A stretch of 64,000 nt of DNA from NCBI RefSeq assembly GCF_004217285.1, contig NZ_SHKS01000006.1, positions 124,001-188,000 on the forward strand, given 5' to 3'. The notes under the pieces are model-generated. The model ran no database searches and was not told the origin of the DNA. It was given only the letters and a program-made list of their open reading frames with translations. Both the position numbers and the translations under genes were made by a program. This DNA is from Streptomyces sp. BK239 (GTDB taxonomy: Bacteria; Actinomycetota; Actinomycetes; Streptomycetales; Streptomycetaceae). Shown here piece after piece: positions 52,495 through 60,913 of the stretch (position 1 is the stretch's first letter; each line of letters begins with the position of its first letter).

Positions 52495-53067
52495 ATGAGA
52501 CTCTTCGCCGCCGTCCTGCCTCCCGAGGACGTCGCCCTCGAACTCGCCGACGAGGTGGCCGCGTTGCGGAAGCTGCCCGGTGCGGACGCGTTGCGCTGGA
52601 CCGGACGGCCCGGCTGGCACTTCACGCTCGCCTTCTACGGCGAGGTCGACGACGACGTCGTACCGGAGCTGTCGGCCCGGCTGGCGCGGGCCGCGCACCG
52701 CACCGCGCCTTTCGGTCTCGCGCTGCGGGGCGGGGGGCAGTTCGGGCACGGGCGGGCGCTGTGGGCCGGGGTGGACGGTGAGACTGCGGCGCTGCGGCTG
52801 CTCGCCGAGCGGGCGGAGGCCGCGGCGCGCAGGGCCGGCCTCGACATGGGGGAGCACCGCCGCTACAAGGCCCACCTGACGCTGGCCCGCAGCCGGGACG
52901 CCGTCGACGTCCGGCCGTACGTCGAGACGCTGGACGCCTTCGCCGGCCGGACGTGGACGGTGGGTGAGCTGGTGCTGGTGCGCAGCGACCTGCCCAGGTC
53001 CGGGACGCCGGGGGAGCAGCCCCGCTACGACCCGGTCGGCCGGTGGGCACTGGGCGGGGCCGGTTAG
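52495..53067 (+). CDS. thpR: RNA 2',3'-cyclic phosphodiesterase (2H family)
   Basis: The 190-residue 2H phosphoesterase has its two HxTx motifs: HFTLAFYGEV (about residues 42-51) and HLTLARSRD (about 126-134). It hydrolyses 2',3'-cyclic phosphates in RNA, and relatives were first seen as RNA 2'-5' ligases. The start MRLFAAVLPPEDV is canonical. It is divergent from the Uma2 gene. Confidence 0.92.
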   Translation: MRLFAAVLPPEDVALELADEVAALRKLPGADALRWTGRPGWHFTLAFYGEVDDDVVPELSARLARAAHRTAPFGLALRGGGQFGHGRALWAGVDGETAALRLLAERAEAAARRAGLDMGEHRRYKAHLTLARSRDAVDVRPYVETLDAFAGRTWTVGELVLVRSDLPRSGTPGEQPRYDPVGRWALGGAG

Positions 53068-53076
53068 GCTCGTGGT

Positions 53077-53160
53077 GTGGACCCGAAAACCCGTAACCGG
53101 ATCATGGCCGCCGTGCTGGTGCTGATGTTCGTCGTCGTGGCGGTGGCCGCGGCGCTCTAG
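53077..53160 (+). CDS. 27-residue single-helix membrane protein
   Basis: A GTG nine bases after the thpR stop opens VDPKTRNRIMAAVLVLMFVV followed by VAVAAAL and TAG. It has a charged, basic N-terminus and one transmembrane helix. Its position just after thpR, clean stop and third-position G/C bias suggest a real small gene. The ribosome site is weak (GTTAGG upstream), so translational coupling to thpR is possible. The function is unknown. Confidence 0.55.
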   Translation: MDPKTRNRIMAAVLVLMFVVVAVAAAL

Positions 53161-53227
53161 CTCCGCCGGTCGGGCGGCTCGGGGTGCCCGCCGTCGCCGG
53201 TCGGCTGCGGGTCCGTGGGGGCCGGTC

Positions 53228-53247
53228 GCGCGGTTCCCCGCGCCCCT
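53228..53247. repeat. Common Streptomyces intergenic repeat segment
   Basis: GCGCGGTTCCCCGCGCCCCT matches the dispersed GCGC-GTTCCCCGCGCCCCT type found widely between Streptomyces genes, usually as half of a terminator-like hairpin. Here only a partial inverted partner is present. Confidence 0.5.
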
Positions 53248-53351
53248 CGGGGGGTGTGCTCGCGTGGAGTTGGAGAGGGGCGCGTGGTTCCGCGTGCGCC
53301 TTCCGCGGGTCTCTTGCTTCGAGTGGGCTTCAAGGCGTTGGCTGGGGCCCC

Positions 53352-54344
53352 ATGGAGTACACGCAGCTCGGACGTACCGGACTCAAGGTCAGCCGACTGG
53401 TCCTGGGGACCATGAACTTCGGACCGCAGACGGACGAAGCGGACAGCCACGCGATCATGGACGCGGCGCTGGCCGCCGGTATCAACTTCTTCGACACCGC
53501 GAACGTGTATGGGTGGGGCGAGAACAAGGGCCGCACCGAGGAGATCATCGGCAGCTGGTTCGCCAAGGGGGGCGAGCGGCGCGACAAGGTCGTCCTCGCC
53601 ACGAAGGTGTACGGCAACATGGCCGGCGACGGTGCCGCATGGCCCAACCACGACAAGCTCTCCGCGCTCAACATCCGGCGCGCGGTCGACGCCAGCCTCA
53701 AGCGGCTGGGGACCGACCACATCGACGTCTACCAGTTCCACCACGTCGACCGGAACACCCCGTTCGAGGAGATCTGGCAGGCCGTCGACGTGCTCGTGCA
53801 GCAGGGCAAGATCCTCTACGCCGGGTCCAGCAACTTCCCCGGCTACAAGATCGCCCAGGCCAACGAGATCGCCGCCCGCCGCGGCGGCGCCATCGGGCTC
53901 GTCAGCGAGCAGTGCCTGTACAACCTGGCCGAGCGGCGCGCCGAGATGGAGGTCATCCCGGCCGCGCGGGAGTACGGGCTCGGGGTGATCCCCTGGTCGC
54001 CGCTGCACGGCGGACTGCTCGGCGGCGTCCTCAAGAAGGAGGCGCAGGGCGTCCGCCGCGCCTCCGGCCGGGCCGCCGCCGCACTGGAGGACGACGGCGT
54101 CCGCGCGCAGGTGCAGGCCTACGAGAACCTCCTCGACAAGCACGGCCTGGAGCCCGGCGAGGCCGCCCTGGCGTGGCTGCTCACCCGCCCCGGCGTGACC
54201 GGCCCGATCGTCGGCCCCCGCACCGCCGAGCAGCTCCGGTCGGCGGTCCGCGCGGTGGAGTTGGAGCTGTCCGACGAGCTCCTCGCCGGCCTGGACGAGG
54301 TCTTCCCCGGCCCGGGCCCGTCCCCGGAGGCCTTCGCCTGGTGA
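53352..54344 (+). CDS. Aldo/keto reductase
   Basis: The 330-residue TIM-barrel NADPH oxidoreductase starts MEYTQLGRTGLKVSRLVLGTMNFG. The catalytic tetrad is readable: Asp in FFDTANVYG, Tyr in the same segment, Lys in VVLATKVYG and His in YQFHHVDRN. The NADPH-binding end is IVGPRTAEQLRSAV. It resembles the YajO/Tas-like AKR group. The substrate is unknown. No ribosome site is strong. Confidence 0.92.
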   Translation: MEYTQLGRTGLKVSRLVLGTMNFGPQTDEADSHAIMDAALAAGINFFDTANVYGWGENKGRTEEIIGSWFAKGGERRDKVVLATKVYGNMAGDGAAWPNHDKLSALNIRRAVDASLKRLGTDHIDVYQFHHVDRNTPFEEIWQAVDVLVQQGKILYAGSSNFPGYKIAQANEIAARRGGAIGLVSEQCLYNLAERRAEMEVIPAAREYGLGVIPWSPLHGGLLGGVLKKEAQGVRRASGRAAAALEDDGVRAQVQAYENLLDKHGLEPGEAALAWLLTRPGVTGPIVGPRTAEQLRSAVRAVELELSDELLAGLDEVFPGPGPSPEAFAW

Positions 54345-54465
54345 CGACTTGAGCGTCAGCCGGCTGTGCCGTCGGGGTTGTAGGGGGCGTACGGGTCGTA
54401 GGGGTCCGGGGGTTCCGGCCCACGAACTTCTGCGCCCCCTAGGGGTCTTACGGGTCGTACGGGTC

Positions 54466-55161
54466 TTACGGGCCGTAGGGGCCGCCCATGCCCCACGCCT
54501 GGTGGAGCGCGTCCGCGAACGCGCCGGCGAGTTTGTGTTCGCCGCTGGCGTTCGGGTGGGTGCCGTCGTAGGTGTCGGTGTGGATGTCCCAGGTCTCCGG
54601 GACCGACGCCATCAGCAGCGGGGACGAGGGCTGGTCGAGGTCCGCCGCCGTCTTGGCGAGCAGTTCGTTGAAGCGGGCGACCTGCGTGGCGAAGGGCGCG
54701 TCGTTCGCGGCGCGGACGTTGGGGATCACCGGCAGCAGCACCGCCCGCGTCCGGGGCCGGGCCGCCCTCGCCTCGGCGACGAACGCGCGGACGTTGTCCG
54801 CCGTCTGCTCGGCGTTCGTGTAGAAGCCGAGGTCGATCAGGCCCAGGGAGACCAGCAGGACGTCCGCCCGGTGCTCCCGCACCGCCTCGCCGACCAGCGG
54901 CGCCATGTGCAGCCAGCCCTCGCCCCACCCGGCCAGGTGCCGGCGCGGGAAGTCGGGTTCGGCGTACGCGTACGAGGTGGGGGCGTCCGCCGTCTTGTCG
55001 TACAGCGTCTCGCGCGGGCCGACGAAGGTGAACGAGCCGCCGTACGTCTCGCACAGGTGCAGCCACAGTCGGTAGCGCCAGGTGTGCTCACCCGCGCTGC
55101 CGATCGTCATCGAGTCGCCGACGGGCATCAACCTGAGCATCCGCTCATCATGAGGGATCAA
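54466..55161 (-). CDS. SGNH/GDSL hydrolase
   Basis: The 231-residue esterase/lipase-fold protein has block I VGDSMTIGSAGEHTWRY (nucleophile Ser in GDS), block III-like VLLVSLGLIDLGFY in place of GxND, and block V YDGTHPNASGEHKLA with Asp and His. There is no signal peptide, so it is probably cytoplasmic. It ends WGMGGPYGP at a TAA inside a PYDPYD-like repeat. A second frame continues EPPDPYDPYAPYNPDGTAG, so the tail looks truncated by base changes in a repetitive end. It is divergent from the propeller-protein gene. Confidence 0.88.
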   Translation of the reverse strand: MIPHDERMLRLMPVGDSMTIGSAGEHTWRYRLWLHLCETYGGSFTFVGPRETLYDKTADAPTSYAYAEPDFPRRHLAGWGEGWLHMAPLVGEAVREHRADVLLVSLGLIDLGFYTNAEQTADNVRAFVAEARAARPRTRAVLLPVIPNVRAANDAPFATQVARFNELLAKTAADLDQPSSPLLMASVPETWDIHTDTYDGTHPNASGEHKLAGAFADALHQAWGMGGPYGP

Positions 55162-55229
55162 GGTGACGTGTGGGGTGTGAGGCCTGCCACGGACGACGCA
55201 AAGGCCGGGCGGGATGGCAGTCTTGGGGC

Positions 55230-56216
55230 ATGCGTCGACCGTTCGCCCTCCTTGCCGGGGCCCTGCTCGTGGGCGCCCTCACCGTGCCCGCCTCCGCCGC
55301 CGACGGCGACGGGAGTTTCACGATCGAGGACCCGCGCATCACCGAGTCCAGCGGCCTGGCCGCCTCCCGCCGGCACCCCGGGATCTACTGGACGCACAAC
55401 GACCAGGACAAGGGCGCCTTCCTCTACGCGGTGGACAGCTCCACCGGCCGCACCGTCGCGACGATCACCATGACCGGGGTGGGCACCCCGCGCGACGTCG
55501 AGGCGATCGCCGTCGGACCGGACGGCCAGCTCTACGTCGGCGACATCGGCGACAACGACGGCGTCGAGTGGGACCACGTGTGGGTGTACCGGCTGCCCGA
55601 GCCGAAGGAACTCAAGGACCAGAAGGTCCGCGCCACGCAGTACGTCGTGAAGTACCAGGACGGTCCGCGCGACGCCGAGTCGCTCGTGGTGCATCCGAAG
55701 ACCGGCCGTGTCTACATCATCGACAAGCAGGAGGAGGGCGGGCACCTCTACGAGGGCCCGGCCCGGCTCTCCGCCTCCGGCGTCAACGTGTTCAGGCCCG
55801 TCGCCCCCATCGACCTGTGGGCCACCGACGCCGCCCTCTCCCCGGACGGCCGGCGTCTCGCCGTGCGCGGTTACTTCGGCGGTATCGACTACGACTGGAA
55901 CGGCGGCCGGCCCGAGCGGCTGGGGCGGCTCGACCTGCCGTTGCAGCGGCAGGGGGAATCCGTCAGCTTCTCGGCCGACGGCTCGAAGCTGCTGTACGGC
56001 ACGGAGGGCGAACAGAGCCCGGTGCAGGCGGAGGACGCTCCCGGCGATGCCGGTGGGAGCGGCAAGTCCGCTTCTGGAGGCGGGAGTTCGGCGTCCTCGA
56101 AGAGCGGAGACGGGGGCGGTGAGGGGGCGGGCAGGACCGTGAAGCTGGGCGGGGCGGCGCTGGCGGCCCTGTGCCTGGCCGTGTTCGGCGTGCGGCGACT
56201 GCGGCGGCGGGGGTAG
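55230..56216 (+). CDS. Secreted, membrane-anchored beta-propeller-like protein
   Basis: The 328-residue protein has a Sec signal (MRRPFALLAGALLVGALTVPASA). The domain has propeller-type strands (SSGLAASRRHPGIYWTHNDQ, VEAIAVGPDGQLYVGDIGDN, DAESLVVHPKTGRVYIIDK, DAALSPDGRRLAVRGY). A Gly/Ser-rich spacer (about 265-300) and a C-terminal transmembrane helix LGGAALAALCLAVFGV with basic end follow, so it stays on the outer membrane face. It resembles esterase-like or SdiA-type propellers without catalytic residues I can name. The function is unknown. Three GC-rich tandem repeats follow. Confidence 0.8.
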   Translation: MRRPFALLAGALLVGALTVPASAADGDGSFTIEDPRITESSGLAASRRHPGIYWTHNDQDKGAFLYAVDSSTGRTVATITMTGVGTPRDVEAIAVGPDGQLYVGDIGDNDGVEWDHVWVYRLPEPKELKDQKVRATQYVVKYQDGPRDAESLVVHPKTGRVYIIDKQEEGGHLYEGPARLSASGVNVFRPVAPIDLWATDAALSPDGRRLAVRGYFGGIDYDWNGGRPERLGRLDLPLQRQGESVSFSADGSKLLYGTEGEQSPVQAEDAPGDAGGSGKSASGGGSSASSKSGDGGGEGAGRTVKLGGAALAALCLAVFGVRRLRRRG

Positions 56217-56255
56217 CGGGAGCGGCGGAGACGCCAGGGGGGTAGGCGCCGGCAG

Positions 56256-56313
56256 CGGCGGAGGCCCCCGGGGGCGGCGGAGGGCCCCCGGGGTCGGCGG
56301 AGGTGCCCGGGAG
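56256..56313 (+). repeat. Three GC-rich 19-20-bp repeats after the propeller gene
   Basis: CGGCGGAGGCCCCCGGGGG-like units begin at 56256, 56275 and 56295. Each is self-complementary (GGCCCCCGGGGGC) and could fold, so the array may serve as a terminator. Confidence 0.6.
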
Positions 56314-56413
56314 CGGCGGGGGGCGAGCCGTGCCCGATCGGGCGCGAAGCCGAGTCCGCGGCGTTCCGCATCTTGACGTGTTCATGTGCCTTGACTTCCA
56401 TGGGAGAGCGGGG

Positions 56414-56427
56414 TGGGAGCGCTCCCA
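56414..56427. promoter_or_regulatory. CebR box (perfect palindrome)
   Basis: TGGGAGCGCTCCCA is the exact operator of CebR, the LacI-family repressor released by cellobiose/cellotriose in Streptomyces. It lies 39 bases before the cellulase start. This predicts cello-oligosaccharide induction of the cellulase. Confidence 0.93.
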
Positions 56428-56465
56428 CTGATTCCGGCCCGCACCTCCCGAGAGGAAGCAGGCAC

Positions 56466-58040
56466 ATGTTCCTCACCAGCTTGCGCAGGACGCTGTGCGC
56501 GGTGGTCGCCGCGCTCGTGTTACCGCTGGCGGCCGGCGCGCGGGCCACCGCCGAAACCGCCGCCGACGTGGGGGCCGGAGCCGGGGCGGTGGCGGGCGAG
56601 CTCCGCTCCGCCGACGCCGGAGCCGGCTACTGGCACACCAGTGGACGCCGGCTCCTGGACTCCGCCGGTCAGCCGGTCCGCGTCGCCGGCATCAACTGGT
56701 TCGGCTTCGAGACCGACAACCGGGTCGTCCACGGCCTGTGGACCCGCGACTACAAGAGCATGGTCGACCAGATCCGGACGCTGGGTTACAACACCCTCCG
56801 CGTCCCCTACAGCGACGACATCCTCAAGCCGGGTGCGACGCCCGTCGGCGTCGACTTCTCCGGCGGCAAGAACGCCGACCTCCAGGGCCTGACCTCGTTG
56901 CAGGTGCTGGACAAGGTCGTCGGCTACGCCGGTCAAGCCGGCCTGAAGGTCATCCTGGACCGCCACCGGCCGGACTCGGCGGGTCAGTCGGCGCTCTGGT
57001 ACACCCAGGCGGTCCCCGAGTCCACGTGGATCGCCAACCTCAGGGCGCTGGCGGGTCGTTACGCCGGCAACTCCACCGTCGTCGGCATCGATCTGCACAA
57101 CGAGCCTCACGATCCGGCCTGTTGGGGGTGCGGCGACACGACCAGGGACTGGCGGCTGGCCGCCGAGCGGGCCGGTAACGCGGTCCTGTCCGTCAACCCG
57201 CAGCTGCTGATCTTCGTGGAGGGCGTGCAGAGCTTCAACGGCTCCTCCAACTGGTGGGGCGGCAACCTGATGGGCGTCGCCCAGTACCCGGTCCGGCTGA
57301 ACGTGGCCGACCGACTGGTGTATTCGGCGCACGACTACGCCACCAGCGTGGCCCAGCAGCCCTGGTTCAGCGACCCTTCGTTCCCCGCGAACATGCCAGG
57401 CATCTGGGACCGGTACTGGGGTTACATCTTCAAGCAGAACATCGCCCCGGTCTGGCTCGGCGAGTTCGGCACGACGCTCCAGTCCACCGTCGACCAGCGC
57501 TGGCTGTCCGCCCTGGTGAGCTACCTGCGCTCGACGTCGGCGTACGGCAGCGACTCCTTCCACTGGACCTTCTGGTCCTGGAACCCCAACTCCGGTGACA
57601 CCGGCGGCATCCTGCAGAACGACTGGACGACCGTGGACACCGTGAAGGACGGCTACCTGGCGAGCGTCAAGGCCCCGGGCTTCCCTCCCGGCCCCGGAGG
57701 CGGCGATCCCGGCGGCCCCGGTGACCCGGGTGGCGGCACGCCCGCCTGCACCGCCGTCTACAGCGTCAGCAGCGACTGGGGAGGCGGCTTCAACGCCGAG
57801 GTGAAGGTCACCAACTCCGGTTCCAAACCGCTGAGTTCGTGGAAGGTCACCTGGACGTGGCCCGGCGCCCAGAAGGTGACGAACATGTGGAACGCGACGT
57901 ACACCCAGACCGGTGCGACGGTGACGGCGGCGAACGCGGCGCACAACGGCAGCGTCCCGGCGGGCGGTTCGGCGAGCCTCGGCTTCGGCGGGGCGCCGGG
58001 CGGGGGAGGCGTACCGAGCGTGAGCTGCACGGCGACCTAG
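56466..58040 (+). CDS. Secreted endoglucanase, GH5 with C-terminal CBM2
   Basis: The 524-residue protein has a signal peptide (MFLTSLRRTLCAVVAALVLPLAAGARA) and a GH5 catalytic domain at about residues 60-400. The acid/base is E213 (LHNEPHD) and the nucleophile is E333 (WLGEFGTT). RVAGINWFGFET and HDYATSV are also typical. A Gly/Pro linker (about 405-420) leads to a CBM2 cellulose-binding module (CTAVYSVSSDWGGGFNAEVKVTNSG) to the end, with Trp residues for cellulose stacking. GAGAGGAAG precedes the ATG. Regulation by the CebR box upstream fits. Confidence 0.95.
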   Translation: MFLTSLRRTLCAVVAALVLPLAAGARATAETAADVGAGAGAVAGELRSADAGAGYWHTSGRRLLDSAGQPVRVAGINWFGFETDNRVVHGLWTRDYKSMVDQIRTLGYNTLRVPYSDDILKPGATPVGVDFSGGKNADLQGLTSLQVLDKVVGYAGQAGLKVILDRHRPDSAGQSALWYTQAVPESTWIANLRALAGRYAGNSTVVGIDLHNEPHDPACWGCGDTTRDWRLAAERAGNAVLSVNPQLLIFVEGVQSFNGSSNWWGGNLMGVAQYPVRLNVADRLVYSAHDYATSVAQQPWFSDPSFPANMPGIWDRYWGYIFKQNIAPVWLGEFGTTLQSTVDQRWLSALVSYLRSTSAYGSDSFHWTFWSWNPNSGDTGGILQNDWTTVDTVKDGYLASVKAPGFPPGPGGGDPGGPGDPGGGTPACTAVYSVSSDWGGGFNAEVKVTNSGSKPLSSWKVTWTWPGAQKVTNMWNATYTQTGATVTAANAAHNGSVPAGGSASLGFGGAPGGGGVPSVSCTAT

Positions 58041-58104
58041 GCGGAAGGTCCCTCCCCACTGCCCTACGCGCGGGGGAGGTCCCCCCAGGCTCGCGTCGCC
58101 TGGC

Positions 58105-58204
58105 GCGCGCTCGCCGCGTTGTCGGGGTCGCCTTCGTACGCCGGGTACGAGGGCGACCCTCCGCCTCGCGACCGCACGCTCCCCACGCTCGAACCGAACT
58201 CGCG
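58105..58204. repeat. Second copy of the repeat core found at 2.77-2.87 kb
   Basis: The core shares GCTCGCCGCGTTGTCGG and the CGCTC-CCCACGCTCGAACCGAACTCGCG end with the MITE-like element near 2.8 kb. It contains a stem GGGTCGCCTTCGTAC (58125-58139) with GTACGAGGGCGACCC (58145-58159), one mismatch. The TTTCGAAA terminal repeats are absent. It lies between the cellulase and RidA genes and can serve as a terminator. Confidence 0.75.
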
Positions 58205-58218
58205 TGCCGGGCTTCTGT

Positions 58219-58623
58219 CTATGGCTTCACGTCGAGACGTACGAGCGCGCCGATCTCAACGAGTTGTTCCGGCAGTGCCAAGTCGGAAATTCCCATGACC
58301 GTGCTGGCGGGCCGGTGCTCCCCGAAGTACTCGGCGTGGAGACGCGCTGTCGTGTCGAAATTCTCCCGCAGGTTCCTCACCAGGACCGTGGTCTCCACTA
58401 TCTGGCTACGCTCGGCCCCGCACTGCCTCAGCACCAGGTCCAGATTCTCCAGCGTGGTTCGCACCTGCAGTTCGAAGTCGCCTGCGCCCACGAAGTTGCC
58501 GTGACCGTCATGAGACAGCTGTCCTGAAACGTAAACCGTGTCACCGACCTGGGTGGCCTGGCTGTACCCGTACAACGACTCCCACGGCATACCGAAACCG
58601 AATCTCTTTGCCTGGGTACTCAT
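58219..58623 (-). CDS. RidA/YjgF-family protein
   Basis: The 134-residue protein reads MSTQAKRFGFGMPWESLYGYSQATQVGDTVYVSGQLSHD. The chorismate-mutase-like fold signs QVRTTLENLDLVLRQCGAERSQIVETTVLVRNL and RPASTVMGISDLALPEQLVEIGALV are present. True RidA enzymes hydrolyse reactive imines/enamines using an Arg in this last segment; here the stretch is L-A-L-P-E rather than the canonical R-containing one, so it may be a different Rid subfamily. GGGGAG precedes the ATG. The neighbourhood is slightly less GC-rich. Confidence 0.85.
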   Translation of the reverse strand: MSTQAKRFGFGMPWESLYGYSQATQVGDTVYVSGQLSHDGHGNFVGAGDFELQVRTTLENLDLVLRQCGAERSQIVETTVLVRNLRENFDTTARLHAEYFGEHRPASTVMGISDLALPEQLVEIGALVRLDVKP

Positions 58624-58805
58624 GAACTACTCCCCTGGAACAGTGCGCGGGACCGTCGATTGCAGACAGGCTCCTTGCATTCGGAAGTTACAGGTTCGTG
58701 CAAACGATTCTTGTCCGGCAGTGAAGTCGTAGTGTTCTCTGCGTGCACAAACGGCGGGCGCCGTTCGCGTCCTGGCAACGGCGATGACTGTCGGGATTCT
58801 CCTCG

Positions 58806-59477
58806 TCACCACCGCCTCCCGGACCCGATGGGCGCCGCGGTGACGACGAGGTTGGAGAGGTAGCCGCCCCGCTCGGGGACGTACGGGGGCGCGCAGGTGA
58901 TGAGAGTGAGCACGGGGGCGCCCGAGCGGCGGAACGCCGACGAGGGCAGTTCGTCCTTGGGGACCGTGACGCGGGAGAGGATCCGGTAGCGCACCGGGGG
59001 CGCCCCCGAGCGGCGTACCTCCACCCGATGACCTCTCCGCACGTCGTACAGCGCGGCGAATTCGCCCAGGTCGCCGGAGTCCGTGTCGACGTGGCCGACC
59101 AGCACGGTCGAGCCCTGGGCACTGCCCGGCGCCGGGCCGTAGCGGTACCAGCCGGCCGTGGCCGGGTCGTCGGGGACGGTCATGTCGCCCCGCTCCGTCA
59201 CGCCCACCGGGATCACGCGCGCGTCGAGGTCCACGTCGTCCACCAGGATCCGTACGGGTGGGCCATGCTGCGGCGCGGCCGGTGACGGCGGCTTCGGGAA
59301 TGCTTCCGCGGGCCGTCGCGGTGCGGCGGCAGTGGAGGGGGGACGGCCCGACGGGGCCGCCGCGAAGTCCTCCGGGAGCGCGGACTGTTCCGGCGGCGGT
59401 CCCGTGAGGCCGATGGTGGCCGCCAGTGCGGCAGCCACCATGATCGGGCCCGGGCGGCGACGCCTGCCGTCACCCAC
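58806..59477 (-). CDS. Class F sortase
   Basis: The 223-residue transpeptidase has an N-terminal signal anchor (PIMVAAALAATIGLTG). After a Pro/Ala-rich spacer the sortase domain has VRILVDDVDLDARVIPVGV. The catalytic His lies in VLVGHVDTDSGD, Cys in LTLITCAPP and Arg in YVPERGGYL. Class F sortases of actinobacteria are thought to attach or assemble surface proteins, with few defined substrates. Its start overlaps the end of the DUF4397 gene by 8 bases, so the two are translated together. Its partner is the obvious candidate client. Confidence 0.92.
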   Translation of the reverse strand: MGDGRRRRPGPIMVAAALAATIGLTGPPPEQSALPEDFAAAPSGRPPSTAAAPRRPAEAFPKPPSPAAPQHGPPVRILVDDVDLDARVIPVGVTERGDMTVPDDPATAGWYRYGPAPGSAQGSTVLVGHVDTDSGDLGEFAALYDVRRGHRVEVRRSGAPPVRYRILSRVTVPKDELPSSAFRRSGAPVLTLITCAPPYVPERGGYLSNLVVTAAPIGSGRRW

Positions 59478-60297
59478 GTCGGCCGGCGAAGCGGCGGGCC
59501 GTCAGGACGACCGTCACCGTGACCACCCCGGCCGCGGCGGCCCACGCCGGCCACATGTCGGAGGAGTCCGGGTTGACGGCGGCGCCGCTGCCGCCCGCGT
59601 CGACGCCCCGGGGGGCCGATGCCATGCCGCTGAACGACTGGGTCGCCAGGGCCAGGTTCTTGTCGGCGGCGCTGCCCCAGGCGTAGACGACGTTGCTGGT
59701 GCCCTCCTTCAGGGGCAGGTCGACCGGGCCTATGGCCACGGTGTCCGTCCCGGCGAGCACCACATCGGCGTTGACCGTGCCCGCGTCGACCTCGGCGGTG
59801 TCCTGCTTCGGGTTGGTCAGGTCGGTGAAGACGGGCTGCCCGCCGGCCCGGACGTCCACTGCGGGAGCGGCCGCGACATGGCGGACCGTAAGACGCGACT
59901 TGCCGGCGTCGACTCCGGAGACGTCGTTGGTGAAGGCCGTCAACTGCGGCTTGCCGTCGGCGGAGAGGTGCGCGGCGACCGTGGCGTTCCCGCCCTCGGG
60001 CACCTCGACCTTCTTCTCCAGGGCCGGAGTCCCCTCCGGCCCCTTGCCCGCTTCGAAGATCTTGATGTCGTAGGTTCCGGCGTCGAGGGACTGCGGGTTC
60101 GTCACGGTGCCGGGCTCGAAGTCGCTGAGCAGCTCGTCGCCGTTGGCGTACACGTCCACGGTCAGTCCGGGGATGCCGTGGAAGACGGACACCATGGCCT
60201 TGTCCTGCTGGTCGGCCAGGGCCGGGGCGGCCGCGCCGAGGGCCAGGGCGCAGGCGCCGGCGGAGGCTGCGAGTGCGACGGGGAATCGGGAGCTCAT
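59470..60297 (-). CDS. DUF4397 surface protein, membrane-anchored
   Basis: The 275-residue protein has a Sec signal (MSSRFPVALAASAGACALALGAAAPALA). A DUF4397 domain pair follows: AMVSVFHGIPGLTVDVYANGDELL (about residues 32-55) and RLTVRHVAAAPAVDVRAGGQPVF, which recur as similar beta modules. A C-terminal transmembrane helix AWAAAAGVVTVTVVLTARRF ends it. No LPxTG-like sorting motif is visible before the helix. GAAGGGAAG lies before the ATG. It overlaps the sortase gene by 8 bases. This DUF4397/sortase pairing is frequent in Streptomyces. Confidence 0.88.
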   Translation of the reverse strand: MSSRFPVALAASAGACALALGAAAPALADQQDKAMVSVFHGIPGLTVDVYANGDELLSDFEPGTVTNPQSLDAGTYDIKIFEAGKGPEGTPALEKKVEVPEGGNATVAAHLSADGKPQLTAFTNDVSGVDAGKSRLTVRHVAAAPAVDVRAGGQPVFTDLTNPKQDTAEVDAGTVNADVVLAGTDTVAIGPVDLPLKEGTSNVVYAWGSAADKNLALATQSFSGMASAPRGVDAGGSGAAVNPDSSDMWPAWAAAAGVVTVTVVLTARRFAGRRG

Positions 60298-60913
60298 GGG
60301 GATCTTCCCTTCGAAAGGAGTCTCGATCCTGCTTCGCGGGTGGCGGCCGCATCGGATGCGCAGCCGGCCGTGCTCGTGCGAGGTGGTCACGCGCCCGGGT
60401 CGGGGCACAGACGGCTTCTGCGCCCTGACGGCGACGCGGATGCCGCCCGTCGAGGCGGCGCGCACGGTGCGGGACGAAGCACCACCGGCAGCGGGCACGG
60501 ACGGGCGTGCCGCCGGGACCGCGAGTGCGATGCCGGGCTCCCTCGCCCAGGCCGGGGCGGCGCAGCCGGGGCGGCGCGGCCGGGAGCGGACCCGCCCGGC
60601 CCGCTGCCGGGTCCTCGCCCGGGGCGGACCGGGCCAGGCACCCCGCCGAGGCCTCAGCGGGAGCGGCCCCGGCCGCACACCCCTGGGAAGCCTCGACGCA
60701 AGCGGACCCGGCAGGGACCGCCGCCGCAGCCCGCGCGAGGTCCGCCACCCGCCGGCGCCCCGCTGAGCTCACCCGCCCATCCCCGCGCAGGCTGCCGCAC
60801 TGGTCGAACCGGCGTGGACACCACCGAGCCGGCCCGGCGCAGCCACTGTCAGCGACGATCCGCCACCCCCCGCAATCGGATGGATCACGAAGTCGCATGG
60901 AGTCCCAGGGGCG
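60298..60913. other. 616-base gap without a supported gene
   Basis: Frames here are Arg/Pro/Gly-rich low-complexity translations with no ribosome sites or domains, so I call none of them. The gap carries the promoter of the DUF4397/sortase pair and possible remnants of a lost gene. Confidence 0.45.

Noticed and set aside
58624..58805. A small plus-strand gene between RidA and sortase
   Set aside because: The frame has no ribosome site, lacks the G/C third-position bias and runs into the antisense of the sortase gene.
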